Below are positions 37,446 to 46,092 of a stretch of DNA of 60,800 nt, piece after piece (within the stretch, counting starts at the first letter, position 1; each line of letters opens with the position of its first letter). The notes below the pieces were generated by a model. The model saw only the letters and a program-made list of their open reading frames with translations, was not told the origin of the DNA and did no database searches. Source of the DNA: an uncultured Balneolaceae bacterium (GTDB lineage Bacteria; Bacteroidota; Rhodothermia; Balneolales; Balneolaceae); contig CAJXOW010000014.1 in the NCBI GenBank assembly GCA_913057825.1, positions 1-60,800 on the forward strand. The letters run 5' to 3'. The position numbers and the translations under genes were made by a program.

Positions 37446-38684
37446 ATGAGTAAGGAAAAAGGTGTTAAGGGTGTCATTGGTATTTTAACAGGCGGTGGAG
37501 ATGTCCCCGGGCTGAATCCAGCCATTCGGGCAGTAACGGTGCGAGCACTGCGGGAAGGTTATAAAGTGATCGGAATACGCCGTGGCTGGGCGGGATTGAT
37601 CGATATTGACCGGGAAAATGAAGAAGCGAATCGCAATAATTATCAAGTACTGAGTGAAGATGTAGTGAACAAGGCGGGACGCACCGGCGGGACCTTTTTG
37701 CATACATCTCGCACGAATCCGCTGAATGTTCCCAAAGACCAGGTGCCGGAGCATTTGCGGGATGAGTATGACGATGATATCAATGATCTGACCGAGGAGG
37801 TGTTGAAAAACCTGGAATATTTAAATGTTGATTACCTGATACCTATCGGGGGAGACGATACGCTGGGCTATGCAGTACACCTGTACAGTAAAGGCGTTAA
37901 GATGGTCGGTATCCCCAAAACGATGGACAACGACGTGCCGGGGACGGACTACTGTATCGGATTCAGTACCTGCGTGAGTCGAACCGTATCGATGATCAAC
38001 AACCTGCGTACCTCGGCGGGTTCCCATGAACGGTTCCTGGTGGCCGAGGTCTTTGGTCGCTATGCCGGCTTTACGGCTATGCTCCCCACCATGGCAGGTG
38101 CAGCGAACCGGTGCGTAATTCCGGAGTATAAATTTGACATGGATCATCTGACCGAGCTTTTGATCGAGGATCGCAGGAAAAATCCCAGTAACTACTCGGT
38201 GGTACTGGTATCGGAGGGATCAATGTTTGAAGGCGGGGAAATGGTCTTCAAGGATAAAACCAGCGACCAGTTTGGACATAAGAAGCTGGGCGGTATCGGC
38301 GACCTGGTGTCGGAGGAGCTGAAAAAACGTTCCCAAAAATATAACAACGGCAAGAAAGTCAAGACGATTAACCAAAAGTTGGGGTACCTGGTTCGGGGCG
38401 GCGACCCGGATGCGATCGATTCGATCGTTCCGATGGCTTATGGTAACCTGGCTCTCGATCTTATATTGGAAGGTATTCACGGGCGACTGGTAGTGCTTAA
38501 AAACGGACGGTATGACAACGTACCTATAGAAGTCGTAACCAGTGCCAATAAAGTGGTTAATGTCGGTGAACACTATAACACCGAACGGCTGCGCCCCTTC
38601 TACAAGAGCTTCGACATGAAGCCGCTGTTCATTATGACCAGCGAAATGCAAGACCTGGCTGAGGAAGCCCGTCCCAACGGCTAA
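37446..38684 (+). CDS. 6-phosphofructokinase, predicted pyrophosphate-dependent
   Basis: A 412-residue cytoplasmic glycolytic enzyme that phosphorylates fructose 6-phosphate. GILTGGGDVPGLNPAIRAV (about 12-30) is the phosphate-donor loop. GGDDT (Gly135-Thr139) carries Asp138 where ATP enzymes have Gly, and PKTMDND (Pro157-Asp163) carries Lys158 where ATP enzymes have Gly. Both substitutions are the classic markers of the PPi-dependent branch. The length is longer than E. coli PfkA (320) and fits group II/III enzymes. VAEVFGRYAGFTAM and VLVSEGSMFEGG are further family signatures. PPi use would make the step reversible and allow gluconeogenic flux. A hairpin at 38719-38745 follows the gene. Confidence 0.92.
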   Translation: MSKEKGVKGVIGILTGGGDVPGLNPAIRAVTVRALREGYKVIGIRRGWAGLIDIDRENEEANRNNYQVLSEDVVNKAGRTGGTFLHTSRTNPLNVPKDQVPEHLRDEYDDDINDLTEEVLKNLEYLNVDYLIPIGGDDTLGYAVHLYSKGVKMVGIPKTMDNDVPGTDYCIGFSTCVSRTVSMINNLRTSAGSHERFLVAEVFGRYAGFTAMLPTMAGAANRCVIPEYKFDMDHLTELLIEDRRKNPSNYSVVLVSEGSMFEGGEMVFKDKTSDQFGHKKLGGIGDLVSEELKKRSQKYNNGKKVKTINQKLGYLVRGGDPDAIDSIVPMAYGNLALDLILEGIHGRLVVLKNGRYDNVPIEVVTSANKVVNVGEHYNTERLRPFYKSFDMKPLFIMTSEMQDLAEEARPNG

Positions 38685-38718
38685 ATAACTATAAGTGAAA
38701 AAGATCTCCCTATGGATG

Positions 38719-38745
38719 CCTGTTCCCGATATCTTTCGGGACAGG
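38719..38745. terminator. hairpin between convergent pfk and QueD genes
   Basis: CCTGTTCCCGA and TCGGGACAGG form a stem with one bulged T. It is nested within weaker CTCCC/GGGAG arms at 38706 and about 38760. No T-tract follows; bidirectional use is likely because the flanking genes converge. Confidence 0.5.
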
Positions 38746-38856
38746 CTCCGACCACTGCCGAGGGAGTACAATGAGGAGGACTAAAAGTGCAGCCAGAGCA
38801 GAAGGTCACTGGATCAACGATGAAAGTAATCCGGCGGCATCATTCGATGAGGGTTT

Positions 38857-39288
38857 TCATGAATTCCAATTTTCCAGCTCGTACCGCGCCCGGCACTTCC
38901 GGGTTTCTTCTACGGTGCAGCGGACTAGTCGACATCCGGTACCTTTGAGCTTCTTGGGAGCTACAACTTCCACCAGATGTTGGGCGATGTTTTCGGCAGT
39001 CGGATTAAAAGGCACGGTAATGACACCATCAGGATCGATCTCCCTGAGTTTGTCCAACAGCGGATCTTCCTCCCAGATAAGCATGCGATGATCGTAATGC
39101 TCGTCCAGCCAACTGCACAGTTTTTGTTTAATGACGCCAAAATCCATCACTCTGCCCAATTCATCGGTCTCTCCTGCAATAGTGAAGTGGATTCGGTAAT
39201 TATGTCCATGCAAAAAACGGCAATCGCTTTCGTGTCCGCAGACCCGGTGTCCACAGCTGATGTCATGATATCGTTCGGCAGTGATCAT
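38857..39288 (-). CDS. queD: 6-carboxy-5,6,7,8-tetrahydropterin synthase (QueD/PTPS family)
   Basis: A 143-residue T-fold enzyme of queuosine/7-deazapurine synthesis that converts dihydroneopterin triphosphate. ISCGHRVCGHESDC supplies His14, and FLHGHNY supplies His27 and His29, the three zinc ligands; Cys23 is in the position of the catalytic cysteine. LDEHYDHRMLI carries the conserved Asp-His of the relay, and NPTAENIAQHL and TVEETRKC match the family C-terminal part with the substrate-binding Glu. No queC, queE or queF is next to it, and no preQ1 riboswitch was recognised on the minus strand upstream. PTPS-type side activity cannot be excluded. Confidence 0.93.
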   Translation of the reverse strand: MITAERYHDISCGHRVCGHESDCRFLHGHNYRIHFTIAGETDELGRVMDFGVIKQKLCSWLDEHYDHRMLIWEEDPLLDKLREIDPDGVITVPFNPTAENIAQHLVEVVAPKKLKGTGCRLVRCTVEETRKCRARYELENWNS

Positions 39289-39501
39289 GGTTATATATTA
39301 TCAAATGGCTACAATAGTCATTGGCCCGCTTCTGTGCGGACGATATTTATTACGGTAAATAGAGAGATTATCCTACTCAATTGTTGTCTATAAAATGAGC
39401 AAACCTTGGGTTGAATTCAATCTAATAGTTCACAGTTTGCCGGACTGCCAGTTTTTCTTAAGTTGGAGCCATATAATTTCAACTCAATAGTTTATGACTT
39501 T

Positions 39502-40389
39502 ATGAAGACCCAACGGTTATTATTTCTGTCGAATATGATCCTCATAGTCGGGATAGTGATGCTGGGTACCACTGACCTGCAGGCCCAGGAAGATGAGAAG
39601 GATGTACCCTACGTCCCGACCCCCAAGCCGGTCGTCGAAAAAATGCTTGACCTGGCGGATGTTAAATCGGGAGATTATGTCATCGATCTTGGCTCGGGTG
39701 ACGGTCGTATCGTAATTCAATCGGCGCGAAGAGGAGCTGACGGACACGGGATCGAAATTGATCCTTCCAAGATTCGGGAAGCTCGAGCCAATGCTCAACG
39801 CGCAGGGGTGGATGATCAAGTTCGTTTTTTGGAGCAGGATCTGTTTAAGTCCGATATCAGTCGTGCTTCAGTGGTTACACTCTATTTGCTGCCATCCATT
39901 AATTTGAAGCTTCGGTCGATATTAATGGAACAATTGGAGCCGGGTTCCCGGGTGGTGTCTCACCGGTTTGACATGAAAAACTGGAAGCCGGATCGACAGA
40001 TTACGATCGAAAACAAAAAGGATGAGCCGGGATTTCTTTTTGATCGAACCACCGAGTTCACGGTATACAAGAAAAATCATGAAGTGTATTATTGGGTGAT
40101 TCCGGCTGATGTGCAGGGAAGTTGGTCGTGGGAGGCGGATGGTCATCAGTTTGAACTTGCCGTCAACCAGAAATTCCAGGTGGTTCAACTCAACTTGTCA
40201 CGCGACGGCGAATCCATCCAGGTGGATAAAGCCAACTTACATGGGAAAAGATTACGCTTTCAGGCGGAAACCCGTCAGACAGACTACTTGTTTAACGGAC
40301 GTGTTGAGGGCAATACTATTGAAGGTATGTTACAGATCCGCGATGGAAATAAATCGACTGTCAAAACCTGGGATGCGTATCGTGATTAA
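39502..40389 (+). CDS. exported class I SAM-methyltransferase-like protein
   Basis: The chosen ATG at 39502 starts a typical signal peptide (MKTQRLLFLSNMILIVGIVM, cleavage near LQAQ); an in-frame TTG at 39463 would add 13 residues before it. The mature part has a Rossmann methyltransferase core: DYVIDLGSGDGRIVI (motif I), GHGIEIDPSKIREA (acidic loop), VRFLEQDLF, and VVTLYLLPSINLKLR with PGSRVVSHRFDM, resembling the ATPSCKMT/FAM173-like group. The C-terminal 100 residues are beta-rich. SAM is cytoplasmic, so an exported enzyme of this kind is puzzling; either the leader is a membrane anchor with inside topology, or the domain has another role. Its stop is 12 bases before a type A inverted-repeat element. 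Confidence 0.8.
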   Translation: MKTQRLLFLSNMILIVGIVMLGTTDLQAQEDEKDVPYVPTPKPVVEKMLDLADVKSGDYVIDLGSGDGRIVIQSARRGADGHGIEIDPSKIREARANAQRAGVDDQVRFLEQDLFKSDISRASVVTLYLLPSINLKLRSILMEQLEPGSRVVSHRFDMKNWKPDRQITIENKKDEPGFLFDRTTEFTVYKKNHEVYYWVIPADVQGSWSWEADGHQFELAVNQKFQVVQLNLSRDGESIQVDKANLHGKRLRFQAETRQTDYLFNGRVEGNTIEGMLQIRDGNKSTVKTWDAYRD

Positions 40390-40401
40390 CTGAAATTCAG
40401 T

Positions 40402-40558
40402 GCACTTTGAAGGTCCGGACGGCGTTTCCGAAGCATTAAAATTTTCTGGGCTTCTTGCTGTAACAATGTTGATCGCAATTATGCAAATGATCTATTCATT
40501 GCCAACTAACGAAGAAAAGTTTCCGAGCAAGGAAACGCCGTCCGGATCTTCAAAGTGC
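40402..40558. repeat. type A structured element, copy 2
   Basis: Arms at 40402-40429 and 40531-40558 (28 bases, one mismatch) contain GTCCGGACGGCGTTTCC and its complement. Inner core words are CCGAAGCATTAAAATTTTCT at 40428 and GAAAAGTTTCCGAGCAAGGA at 40514, homologous to the other three copies. It fills the gap between convergent genes and ends five bases from the ankyrin stop codon, so it may terminate both. Confidence 0.88.
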
Positions 40559-40562
40559 GCTT

Positions 40563-41036
40563 TTAGTTCGATTCAAGTATCTGAACGACTTCTCGGTGAT
40601 TGTTGTCTCGGGCAAAATCGAGTGCGGTGTCATGGTCTTCATCGGTGATGTTTGGATCAGCTCCGTGGTTCAGCAGGGTTTTAACAACTTCCGCATTTCC
40701 TTCGGCGGCGGCAAACATGAGAGCTGTCCACCCCTCTCCGTTGTCGATAAGATCAGGGTTGGCGTTATGATTTAATAAGAGGTCTACGGTATCCGGAAAT
40801 GGACCGCTGGCAGCAAAAATGAGGGGTGTCCGTCCGTCTTTATTACGTTGATTTACGTCGCCTCCCTTTTTTAACAGCAGCTTAACGAGCTTGAAATGAC
40901 CATTGTAGGCAGCAAGCATCAACGCCGACTGTCCGTTTTCGTCCCGGGTGTTTACGTCAAATCCTTGTTCAAGGGCAGAACGAACTGAAAACATTTGACC
41001 GTGAAATGCAGCTTGCAGGAAGTCCTGGGTTGTCAT
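40563..41036 (-). CDS. ankyrin-repeat protein
   Basis: A 157-residue protein made of about four ankyrin repeats: DVNTRDENGQSALMLAAYNG, DVNQRNKDGRTPLIFAASGP, NPDLIDNGEGWTALMFAAAE and DPNITDEDHDTALDFARDNN. There is no signal peptide or membrane segment, so it is probably a cytoplasmic protein-binding scaffold. The partner is unknown and no adjacent gene suggests one. Confidence 0.9.
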   Translation of the reverse strand: MTTQDFLQAAFHGQMFSVRSALEQGFDVNTRDENGQSALMLAAYNGHFKLVKLLLKKGGDVNQRNKDGRTPLIFAASGPFPDTVDLLLNHNANPDLIDNGEGWTALMFAAAEGNAEVVKTLLNHGADPNITDEDHDTALDFARDNNHREVVQILESN

Positions 41037-41388
41037 AAGGTTTGAAAAAAGTTGATTTAAAAGGGATTATATAGATAATATACCGGGTCGACCGGTCCAG
41101 ACATTCGGTTGATGTGGTTAACAGAGACGCTTTTAAATAATTTCAGATGTAGAAAAAGAATAGGTTATTTGAGCTATGATGGCAAGTCTGTATTAAGAGG
41201 GGGCGGGTACTGGGGACGGATAAAGGAGGGAACAACTGTCAGCCGAAATAAATAGACAAACCTGTCTTACCCGATAACAAATATTCGGTTAATCTGTATC
41301 CTTTTTTTTCAAAATCGTGGCGCTTTGATATGGCTGGATCTGAGGGATTCAGAGGTAAAACCTCCAAATCCGTCAGACGTATACGAAA
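41037..41388. other. 352-base gap, no gene supported
   Basis: It lies between the ankyrin gene start and the end of the next minus-strand gene. It contains a short CGGGTCGACCGG palindrome-like stretch near 41090 and a T-run near 41303. A plus-strand frame running into 41389-41513 is judged a by-product. Confidence 0.45.
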
Positions 41389-41799
41389 TCATTGCGCTTT
41401 TGCTAGTTTGGGTTGAGTATGGGCGAACGTTCGAATCATGTTTCGCCCGTCCAGGCTTACATACTGAGCAACGATGTAGAGCGCATTGGCAATATCCAGC
41501 TTTTTCTCGTTAACCAGGTAGGCCAGCAATTGTTTTTTCAACGTTTCAACTAACCAAACATCCATCGCTTTTTCCTGAAGATGCAGGAGGGGAGCTTGTA
41601 CCGAATCCGGTGATTGATTCAAGCAATTTTCTATACGTTCACAATTTTCTTGAATATAGAATTCAGAATAACCCAGTTTCTGCAGGGTTTTTTTGTACAA
41701 TCTCTTCGCCCGCTCAATATCCTCCGACTGGTGGATATTTTTTTCACGAATGGTTTGGATAAAACGCCACGTTTGATTCTTGAGTTCTTTTGTAATCAT
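41389..41799 (-). CDS. small helical protein of unknown function
   Basis: A 136-residue, predominantly helical, charged protein without signal peptide or membrane segment. I do not recognise a family. Notable parts are RAKRLYKKTLQKLGY, an ENCERIENCLNQ stretch and KKLDIANALYIVAQYVSLDG near the C-terminus. GGAAGGGTGTTACT sits directly upstream of the ATG on the minus strand, a reasonable ribosome-binding site. It is isolated between an ankyrin gene and a ZIP-like transporter. Confidence 0.65.
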   Translation of the reverse strand: MITKELKNQTWRFIQTIREKNIHQSEDIERAKRLYKKTLQKLGYSEFYIQENCERIENCLNQSPDSVQAPLLHLQEKAMDVWLVETLKKQLLAYLVNEKKLDIANALYIVAQYVSLDGRNMIRTFAHTQPKLAKAQ

Positions 41800-41999
41800 A
41801 GTAACACCCTTCCTTAAGAAATTTGAGTGGCTAAATTACCATTCCCCGAGCATTCACTTACATATATAGTTTAATCATTCTCAAATAAATAATAAAATTA
41901 ATTTTACATGTTTATGGCATAATTTTGTTAAATTATATAGACGATAAGATTTATATTATAAAACCTCATTTGTCAAACTGTTTCAAATTTACTGCAAAT

Positions 42000-42015
42000 T
42001 CCGACAGCTGTCGGA
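42000..42015. other. perfect 16-bp palindrome
   Basis: TCCGACAGCTGTCGGA is fully self-complementary without a loop, which favours a dimeric protein site or a very tight hairpin. It lies in the 313-base gap upstream of the unknown small protein and just beyond the terminator-like hairpin of the ZIP-like gene. The AT-rich rest of the gap shows nothing else. Confidence 0.5.
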
Positions 42016-42033
42016 GGGGGGATGTTATTGGGG

Positions 42034-42076
42034 CCGATTTTCACTAAATAGCACCGCTATGCTATGTTAAAATCGG
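42034..42076 (-). terminator. two-part hairpin after the ZIP-like gene
   Basis: CCGATTTT and AAAATCGG form an outer stem; ATAGCA and TGCTAT form an inner one around TAGCGG on the minus strand. It starts about 37 bases after the stop of the transporter gene. Confidence 0.6.
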
Positions 42077-42112
42077 ATTTGTTCGTTAGATTGAGATAGA
42101 CCGATAATCGGG

Positions 42113-42967
42113 CTAGGAGAGAAGAGCCCACAAGGCGACTACGATTGCTCCGCCGGCAAAGGTCATCAGTACGGCGCGGCGGCGGTAGGCGTCGAGCTTG
42201 TGATGGGTGATGGAGTCGGGAGGCGCATGTTGAAATATTTCGCCGCCAATTTCGCATTCCGGCAGGAAATCGATGGCTACGTGGACAAAAACCCCGGTAG
42301 CAAATCCAAAAACCAGGGCGTTAGTGATAGCATGTTCGGGGAAGGGGAGCATGCTAACCGGCAAAGCGGTAAGTCCAACTGCGCAGGCAGGGACCAACAT
42401 GGGGAGGATACTCAGGTTTCGTTGTGCCAGGCGGCGTGCTCCGGCATATCCGGCCGGACTTTTATGCGAGACGATAGCAATTCCGAGTAGAAGTCCCAGT
42501 TTGGGCATTGCAGCATAAACCGATCCTATAATCAATCCCGCCATCAATGCGTGCACGGAAAGTTCCAAAACAATAGGCGCCGTAAAGGCGGTATGGTGCG
42601 TGAGATTATGGGTAAGTGAGTGAATTGCATATCCGGCCATTACTCCGAAGGCAATGCCGAGTCCGCCATAAATCGGATGGTGCCCGATCGCCGCCGGTAC
42701 AAGAAAAATACAGGCGCTTGTGATCATAGCCCCGCTTGAAAGGCCGTAACCCGATATGAGACCGGTGAGAGATTCCTTGTCTCGCTGGCTGTATCCCAGG
42801 GGAAGGGCCAGGGCCATAGCCCCGAAAGCGATCCAGGAGATCGCCGTTACTTTCCAGAGATGTTGGTATATCCCCGCTGCGCTGAGTCCCAGGAATAACA
42901 AGAGTGCTACCACTACCTTGCGATTGGCAGCAAGGGCTTTGATATTTGTTGTATGCAAATCGGACAT
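42113..42967 (-). CDS. ZIP-like metal transporter family protein with altered metal motif
   Basis: A 284-residue membrane protein with about eight helices. The ZIP layout is visible: HNLTHHTAFTAP then ELSVHALMAGLIIGS (helix 4 type) and LGIAIVSHKSPAGYAGARRL (helix 5 type), where canonical ZIPs read HNIPEGLA. The histidine and proline are kept, but Asn and Glu of the binuclear metal site are replaced by Lys and Ala. Transport of divalent cations may therefore be changed or lost. The last loop (DFLPECEIGG) holds further acidic residues. The ATG at 42967 opens a 17-residue cytoplasmic start before the first helix. Assignment as ZIP is moderate. Confidence 0.7.
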   Translation of the reverse strand: MSDLHTTNIKALAANRKVVVALLLFLGLSAAGIYQHLWKVTAISWIAFGAMALALPLGYSQRDKESLTGLISGYGLSSGAMITSACIFLVPAAIGHHPIYGGLGIAFGVMAGYAIHSLTHNLTHHTAFTAPIVLELSVHALMAGLIIGSVYAAMPKLGLLLGIAIVSHKSPAGYAGARRLAQRNLSILPMLVPACAVGLTALPVSMLPFPEHAITNALVFGFATGVFVHVAIDFLPECEIGGEIFQHAPPDSITHHKLDAYRRRAVLMTFAGGAIVVALWALLS

Positions 42968-43065
42968 GTATGGTTATTGACTTGAAACACCGTAAAAAGA
43001 CGCCTTAAAAATACGTACTGCTCACCGTATTAACAATGTGAATGTGAGGCGGAACCATGGTGGAA

Positions 43066-43088
43066 GGCTGACAGAAAGTCCGTCAGCC
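43066..43088. other. short hairpin GGCTGAC/GTCAGCC
   Basis: A seven-base stem with a nine-base loop in the 280-base divergent gap between the ZIP-like and MDR genes. It could be an operator or chance; no T-tract follows. Confidence 0.35.
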
Positions 43089-43247
43089 GGCCAGTACCGT
43101 TTGGAGCGAGCTATGTGTAATTTTACTGATCGCCGCATTTATCGCTAAAGTTAGTGCATCTATTATATAGGTAACCGGCATCATGATTATGATACCGGTG
43201 CCGGGAGCAACTCCTTTAACTTATTCAAGAAATCGAGTCCACATTAT

Positions 43248-44282
43248 ATGAAGCAAATTGTCAATATCGCCGACGGCGGAACGGAGGTCCTTAAAATTCA
43301 GGAGTCAACCAAACCCACCCCGCAATCTAGTGAGATATTGATTCGGATCAGGGCTGCCGGACTTAACTTTGCCGATATCCAGGCAAGGAAGGGGCAGTAC
43401 GCTGATGCTCCATCGAAACCCTGCGTTATGGGATATGAAGTGTCCGGAACGGTTGATGAGGTGGGAGAGGGCGTTGATAAAGAGTGGAAGGGAAGGCCGG
43501 TAGTGGCCATGACCCGATTTAAAGGTCAGGCTGAATATGTCGTTGTTTCGACTGACCAGGTATTTGAAAAGCCGGATTTATTGACATTCGAGGAAGCTGC
43601 AGCGATTCCGGTTAATTATTTGACAGCTTACGTTTTGACAGAAGTGATGGGGGGATTAAAATCGTATGAATCGATTTTAGTGCATAATGCAGGAGGAGGG
43701 GTGGGACTTGCAGCGGTGGATATATCACGACATATCGGGGCGAAGATTTTTGGTACGGCCAGCAGCCATAAACATGAGATTCTGAAAAGTCGAGGGATAG
43801 ATGAGGTCGTGGATTATAACAACCATGATTGGCTGGATTGGATTCGATCGAAGACGAATCAGCAAGGAGTAGAGTTGGTTATTGATCCACTGGGCGGGCG
43901 GCATTGGAAGAAGAGCTATAGAGCGTTGCGAGCCACGGGTCGCCTGGGCATGTTTGGAGTGTCTTCTGCAAGCAAACGTAATACGGGACGCTGGAAGGCT
44001 AAATGGGATCTGCTGAAAACCGTGCTTAAAATGCCTTTCTTTCATCCAATCCCGCTCACCAATAAAAATAACGGCGTTTTTGGTGTGAATCTCGGACATC
44101 TCTGGCACGAGACCGGTAAAGCACGACAATGGATAAACACTATCAAGGAGGGTATTGACGACGGCTGGGTCCGCCCGCGGGTGGACCAAACATTCCCGTT
44201 CAGCAAAGTCCAGGAGGCACACCGGTATATCGAAGACCGCCGAAATATCGGCAAAGTGGTTCTAATTCCGGATTACGAATAG
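43248..44282 (+). CDS. zinc-free MDR oxidoreductase (quinone reductase / VAT-1-like)
   Basis: A 344-residue NADPH-dependent medium-chain reductase. The catalytic domain shows IRAAGLNFADIQARKGQY and VMGYEVSGTVDEVGEGV. AAAIPVNYLTAYVL and the nucleotide-binding HNAGGGVGLAAVDI come next, then KSRGIDEVVDYNNHDW and GVELVIDPLGGRHW, as in zeta-crystallin and VAT-1 relatives. The zinc ligands of alcohol dehydrogenases are absent. It probably reduces quinones or alpha,beta-unsaturated carbonyls; the substrate is not known. It is followed by a flavocytochrome gene on the same strand after 167 bases, possibly separate. Confidence 0.92.
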   Translation: MKQIVNIADGGTEVLKIQESTKPTPQSSEILIRIRAAGLNFADIQARKGQYADAPSKPCVMGYEVSGTVDEVGEGVDKEWKGRPVVAMTRFKGQAEYVVVSTDQVFEKPDLLTFEEAAAIPVNYLTAYVLTEVMGGLKSYESILVHNAGGGVGLAAVDISRHIGAKIFGTASSHKHEILKSRGIDEVVDYNNHDWLDWIRSKTNQQGVELVIDPLGGRHWKKSYRALRATGRLGMFGVSSASKRNTGRWKAKWDLLKTVLKMPFFHPIPLTNKNNGVFGVNLGHLWHETGKARQWINTIKEGIDDGWVRPRVDQTFPFSKVQEAHRYIEDRRNIGKVVLIPDYE

Positions 44283-44449
44283 TCGTTGGATTTTGCAACA
44301 GAGGCTTGCAATATCCAATTAAGTCCGGAAGAGAAAACGCTAATTGGATCGATTATAAATTCAAAACAGGAGTGTAATAGTTGTTAGGGATTTCCTATTA
44401 TGAGATTTGGAAACATGATTAATTACAGCTTCTTAATAGAGAGCCGCTA

Positions 44450-45793
44450 ATGAATTGGAGAAAGGTACGATTTTATCACTGGGCCGTCTGGATTTTCCTG
44501 TTTCTGCCCGTATTCTTGTACCTTTCAGCGCCCCCTGAATTAGCAAGTGTTGGGGGAAGGTTCGGTGGCGGTGGACTCATACCTCTCTGGAGTACTCTGA
44601 GTCAGGTGACGGGACTGCTGGCATTGACCGCCTTATCTTTATCTTTCGTGTTATCCTCCCGGTTTAAACCACTGGAACTTCGTCTCGGGGGATTGGATAA
44701 AATGTACCGGCTGCATCACCGCCTGGGTATTACGGCATTTGTGCTCATTATACTCCACCCTCTGCTTTTTGCTATTCGTTTTATACCAGAGCGATGGGGA
44801 CATTTTGTCTCGTTCTGGGGTCCGTTTCACCGGGACTTGTCCATGAATATTGCGGTTTTCGCATTCTGGCTTTTCATCATACTGATACTGCTTACGCTCA
44901 TCCGCAAATTTCCCTATAACTGGTGGAAACAGACGCACCGACTGATGGGATTGGTGCTAGTCGGCGCCGCCTGGCATATGCTCACCATACCCGAAACACC
45001 GGGGCGGCCGGTAGCCCATTGGTCGAATGCCACTTTGCATTATTACCTCCTCATTATGGTCATCGCGGGCGTGACAGCCTATCTTTATAAATGGATATGG
45101 ATTCCGCTAGTGCGGGAAAAATATCGCTATCAAATAACCGGGATTAACCGTATGCCTTCAGGCATTATGACTGTTCAAATGAATCCGACAGGGAAGCCGA
45201 TGTCGTATCAGCCGGGCCAATTTGCATTTGCCCGTTTTGAGCAAAACAATTTGTCGGACGAACAACATCCGTTTACGATTTGCTCGCCTCCCGGAATCGA
45301 AACCACAAACATGACCGTCAAAGTACTGGGCGATTTTACTAAGAAACTGTATGAAAATTTGGAGGAAGGAACGAGAGTTCGCCTGGAGGGACCCTATGGA
45401 CAATTTAACTACCGGGAGGGAAGCAGAAGACAGTTGTGGTTAGCGGGGGGAATTGGCGTGACACCGTTTGTCTGCTGGCTCCATGATATGCGGATAAAAA
45501 AGCTGTCTGATATCGAGGTCGATTTTTATTACTGCGTGCATAATCGTGAAGAAACTATTTATCAGAGTGAAATAGAAAAGTGGTCCCGGGAACTTCCGGG
45601 CGTCCGTTTCCACCTGGTTTGCACTGGTGAAGAAGGACGGTTGAAGGCAGATCGGATTGCGTGGGATGAGAATAACCCGCCGGAAGTTTACTTATGCGGA
45701 CCGGTTCAATTTATCCGGGACTTAAGAGCACAACTCAATCGGCGGGGTATCCGGGAGGGTATGATTCATTATGAAGAATTTGAGTTTCGATAG
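44450..45793 (+). CDS. ferric-reductase-like flavocytochrome
   Basis: A 447-residue inner-membrane oxidoreductase. About six helices in residues 10-210 form a ferric-reductase-like domain with paired histidines suited to two b hemes: RLHHRLG and ILHPLLF in one pair of helices, QTHRLMG and AAWHMLT in another. A flavin domain follows (GQFAFARFE, HPFTICSPPG), then an NAD(P) domain (LAGGIGVTPFVCWLHD, VYLCGPVQFIRDL) and the terminal EEFEFR of FNR-type reductases. It moves electrons from cytoplasmic NAD(P)H across the membrane. The acceptor may be ferric iron, oxygen or quinone; no iron-uptake gene adjoins. Confidence 0.92.
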   Translation: MNWRKVRFYHWAVWIFLFLPVFLYLSAPPELASVGGRFGGGGLIPLWSTLSQVTGLLALTALSLSFVLSSRFKPLELRLGGLDKMYRLHHRLGITAFVLIILHPLLFAIRFIPERWGHFVSFWGPFHRDLSMNIAVFAFWLFIILILLTLIRKFPYNWWKQTHRLMGLVLVGAAWHMLTIPETPGRPVAHWSNATLHYYLLIMVIAGVTAYLYKWIWIPLVREKYRYQITGINRMPSGIMTVQMNPTGKPMSYQPGQFAFARFEQNNLSDEQHPFTICSPPGIETTNMTVKVLGDFTKKLYENLEEGTRVRLEGPYGQFNYREGSRRQLWLAGGIGVTPFVCWLHDMRIKKLSDIEVDFYYCVHNREETIYQSEIEKWSRELPGVRFHLVCTGEEGRLKADRIAWDENNPPEVYLCGPVQFIRDLRAQLNRRGIREGMIHYEEFEFR

Positions 45794-45855
45794 GCGTGAA
45801 GTGAAATATTTTCGGAGGTGGGCTGGCTATCCGGATTGTAACGATAAAGTGAAGT

Positions 45856-46092
45856 TCAACTTGTATTATCCATCTCGCCTTTGAAGAAGGATCCATACCG
45901 TTGTTGCATAAACTGTTCCAGCTCGTTTTTGTCGGTATTCCATCCAACCAACTTGGCTTTGTGGAAATGATCCGATTCGACCAGCTTTTCCTGGATCATG
46001 ATTTCCGTCTCTGCATCACCCAGTCCGCCGGGGATATCAAAATGAGAAAGGCGGATCCCGTCACGTAGTTTAAGAGCGACATATAGTTTCAT
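45856..46092 (-). CDS. small protein of unknown function
   Basis: A 78-residue protein that begins MKLYVALKLRDGIRLSHFDI and ends with a charged helix. No family is recognised and there is no signal peptide. The compact alternating strand-helix pattern and convergent placement to the flavocytochrome suggest a real gene. No good Shine-Dalgarno is visible. Confidence 0.55.
   Translation of the reverse strand: MKLYVALKLRDGIRLSHFDIPGGLGDAETEIMIQEKLVESDHFHKAKLVGWNTDKNELEQFMQQRYGSFFKGEMDNTS

Noticed and set aside
39289..39460. Possible preQ1 riboswitch upstream of QueD
   Set aside because: No compact hairpin followed by an A-rich tail was seen on the minus strand.
41325..41513. Plus-strand frame of 62 codons
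   Set aside because: It overlaps the end of the minus-strand small protein, has no ribosome-binding site and no recognisable sequence.
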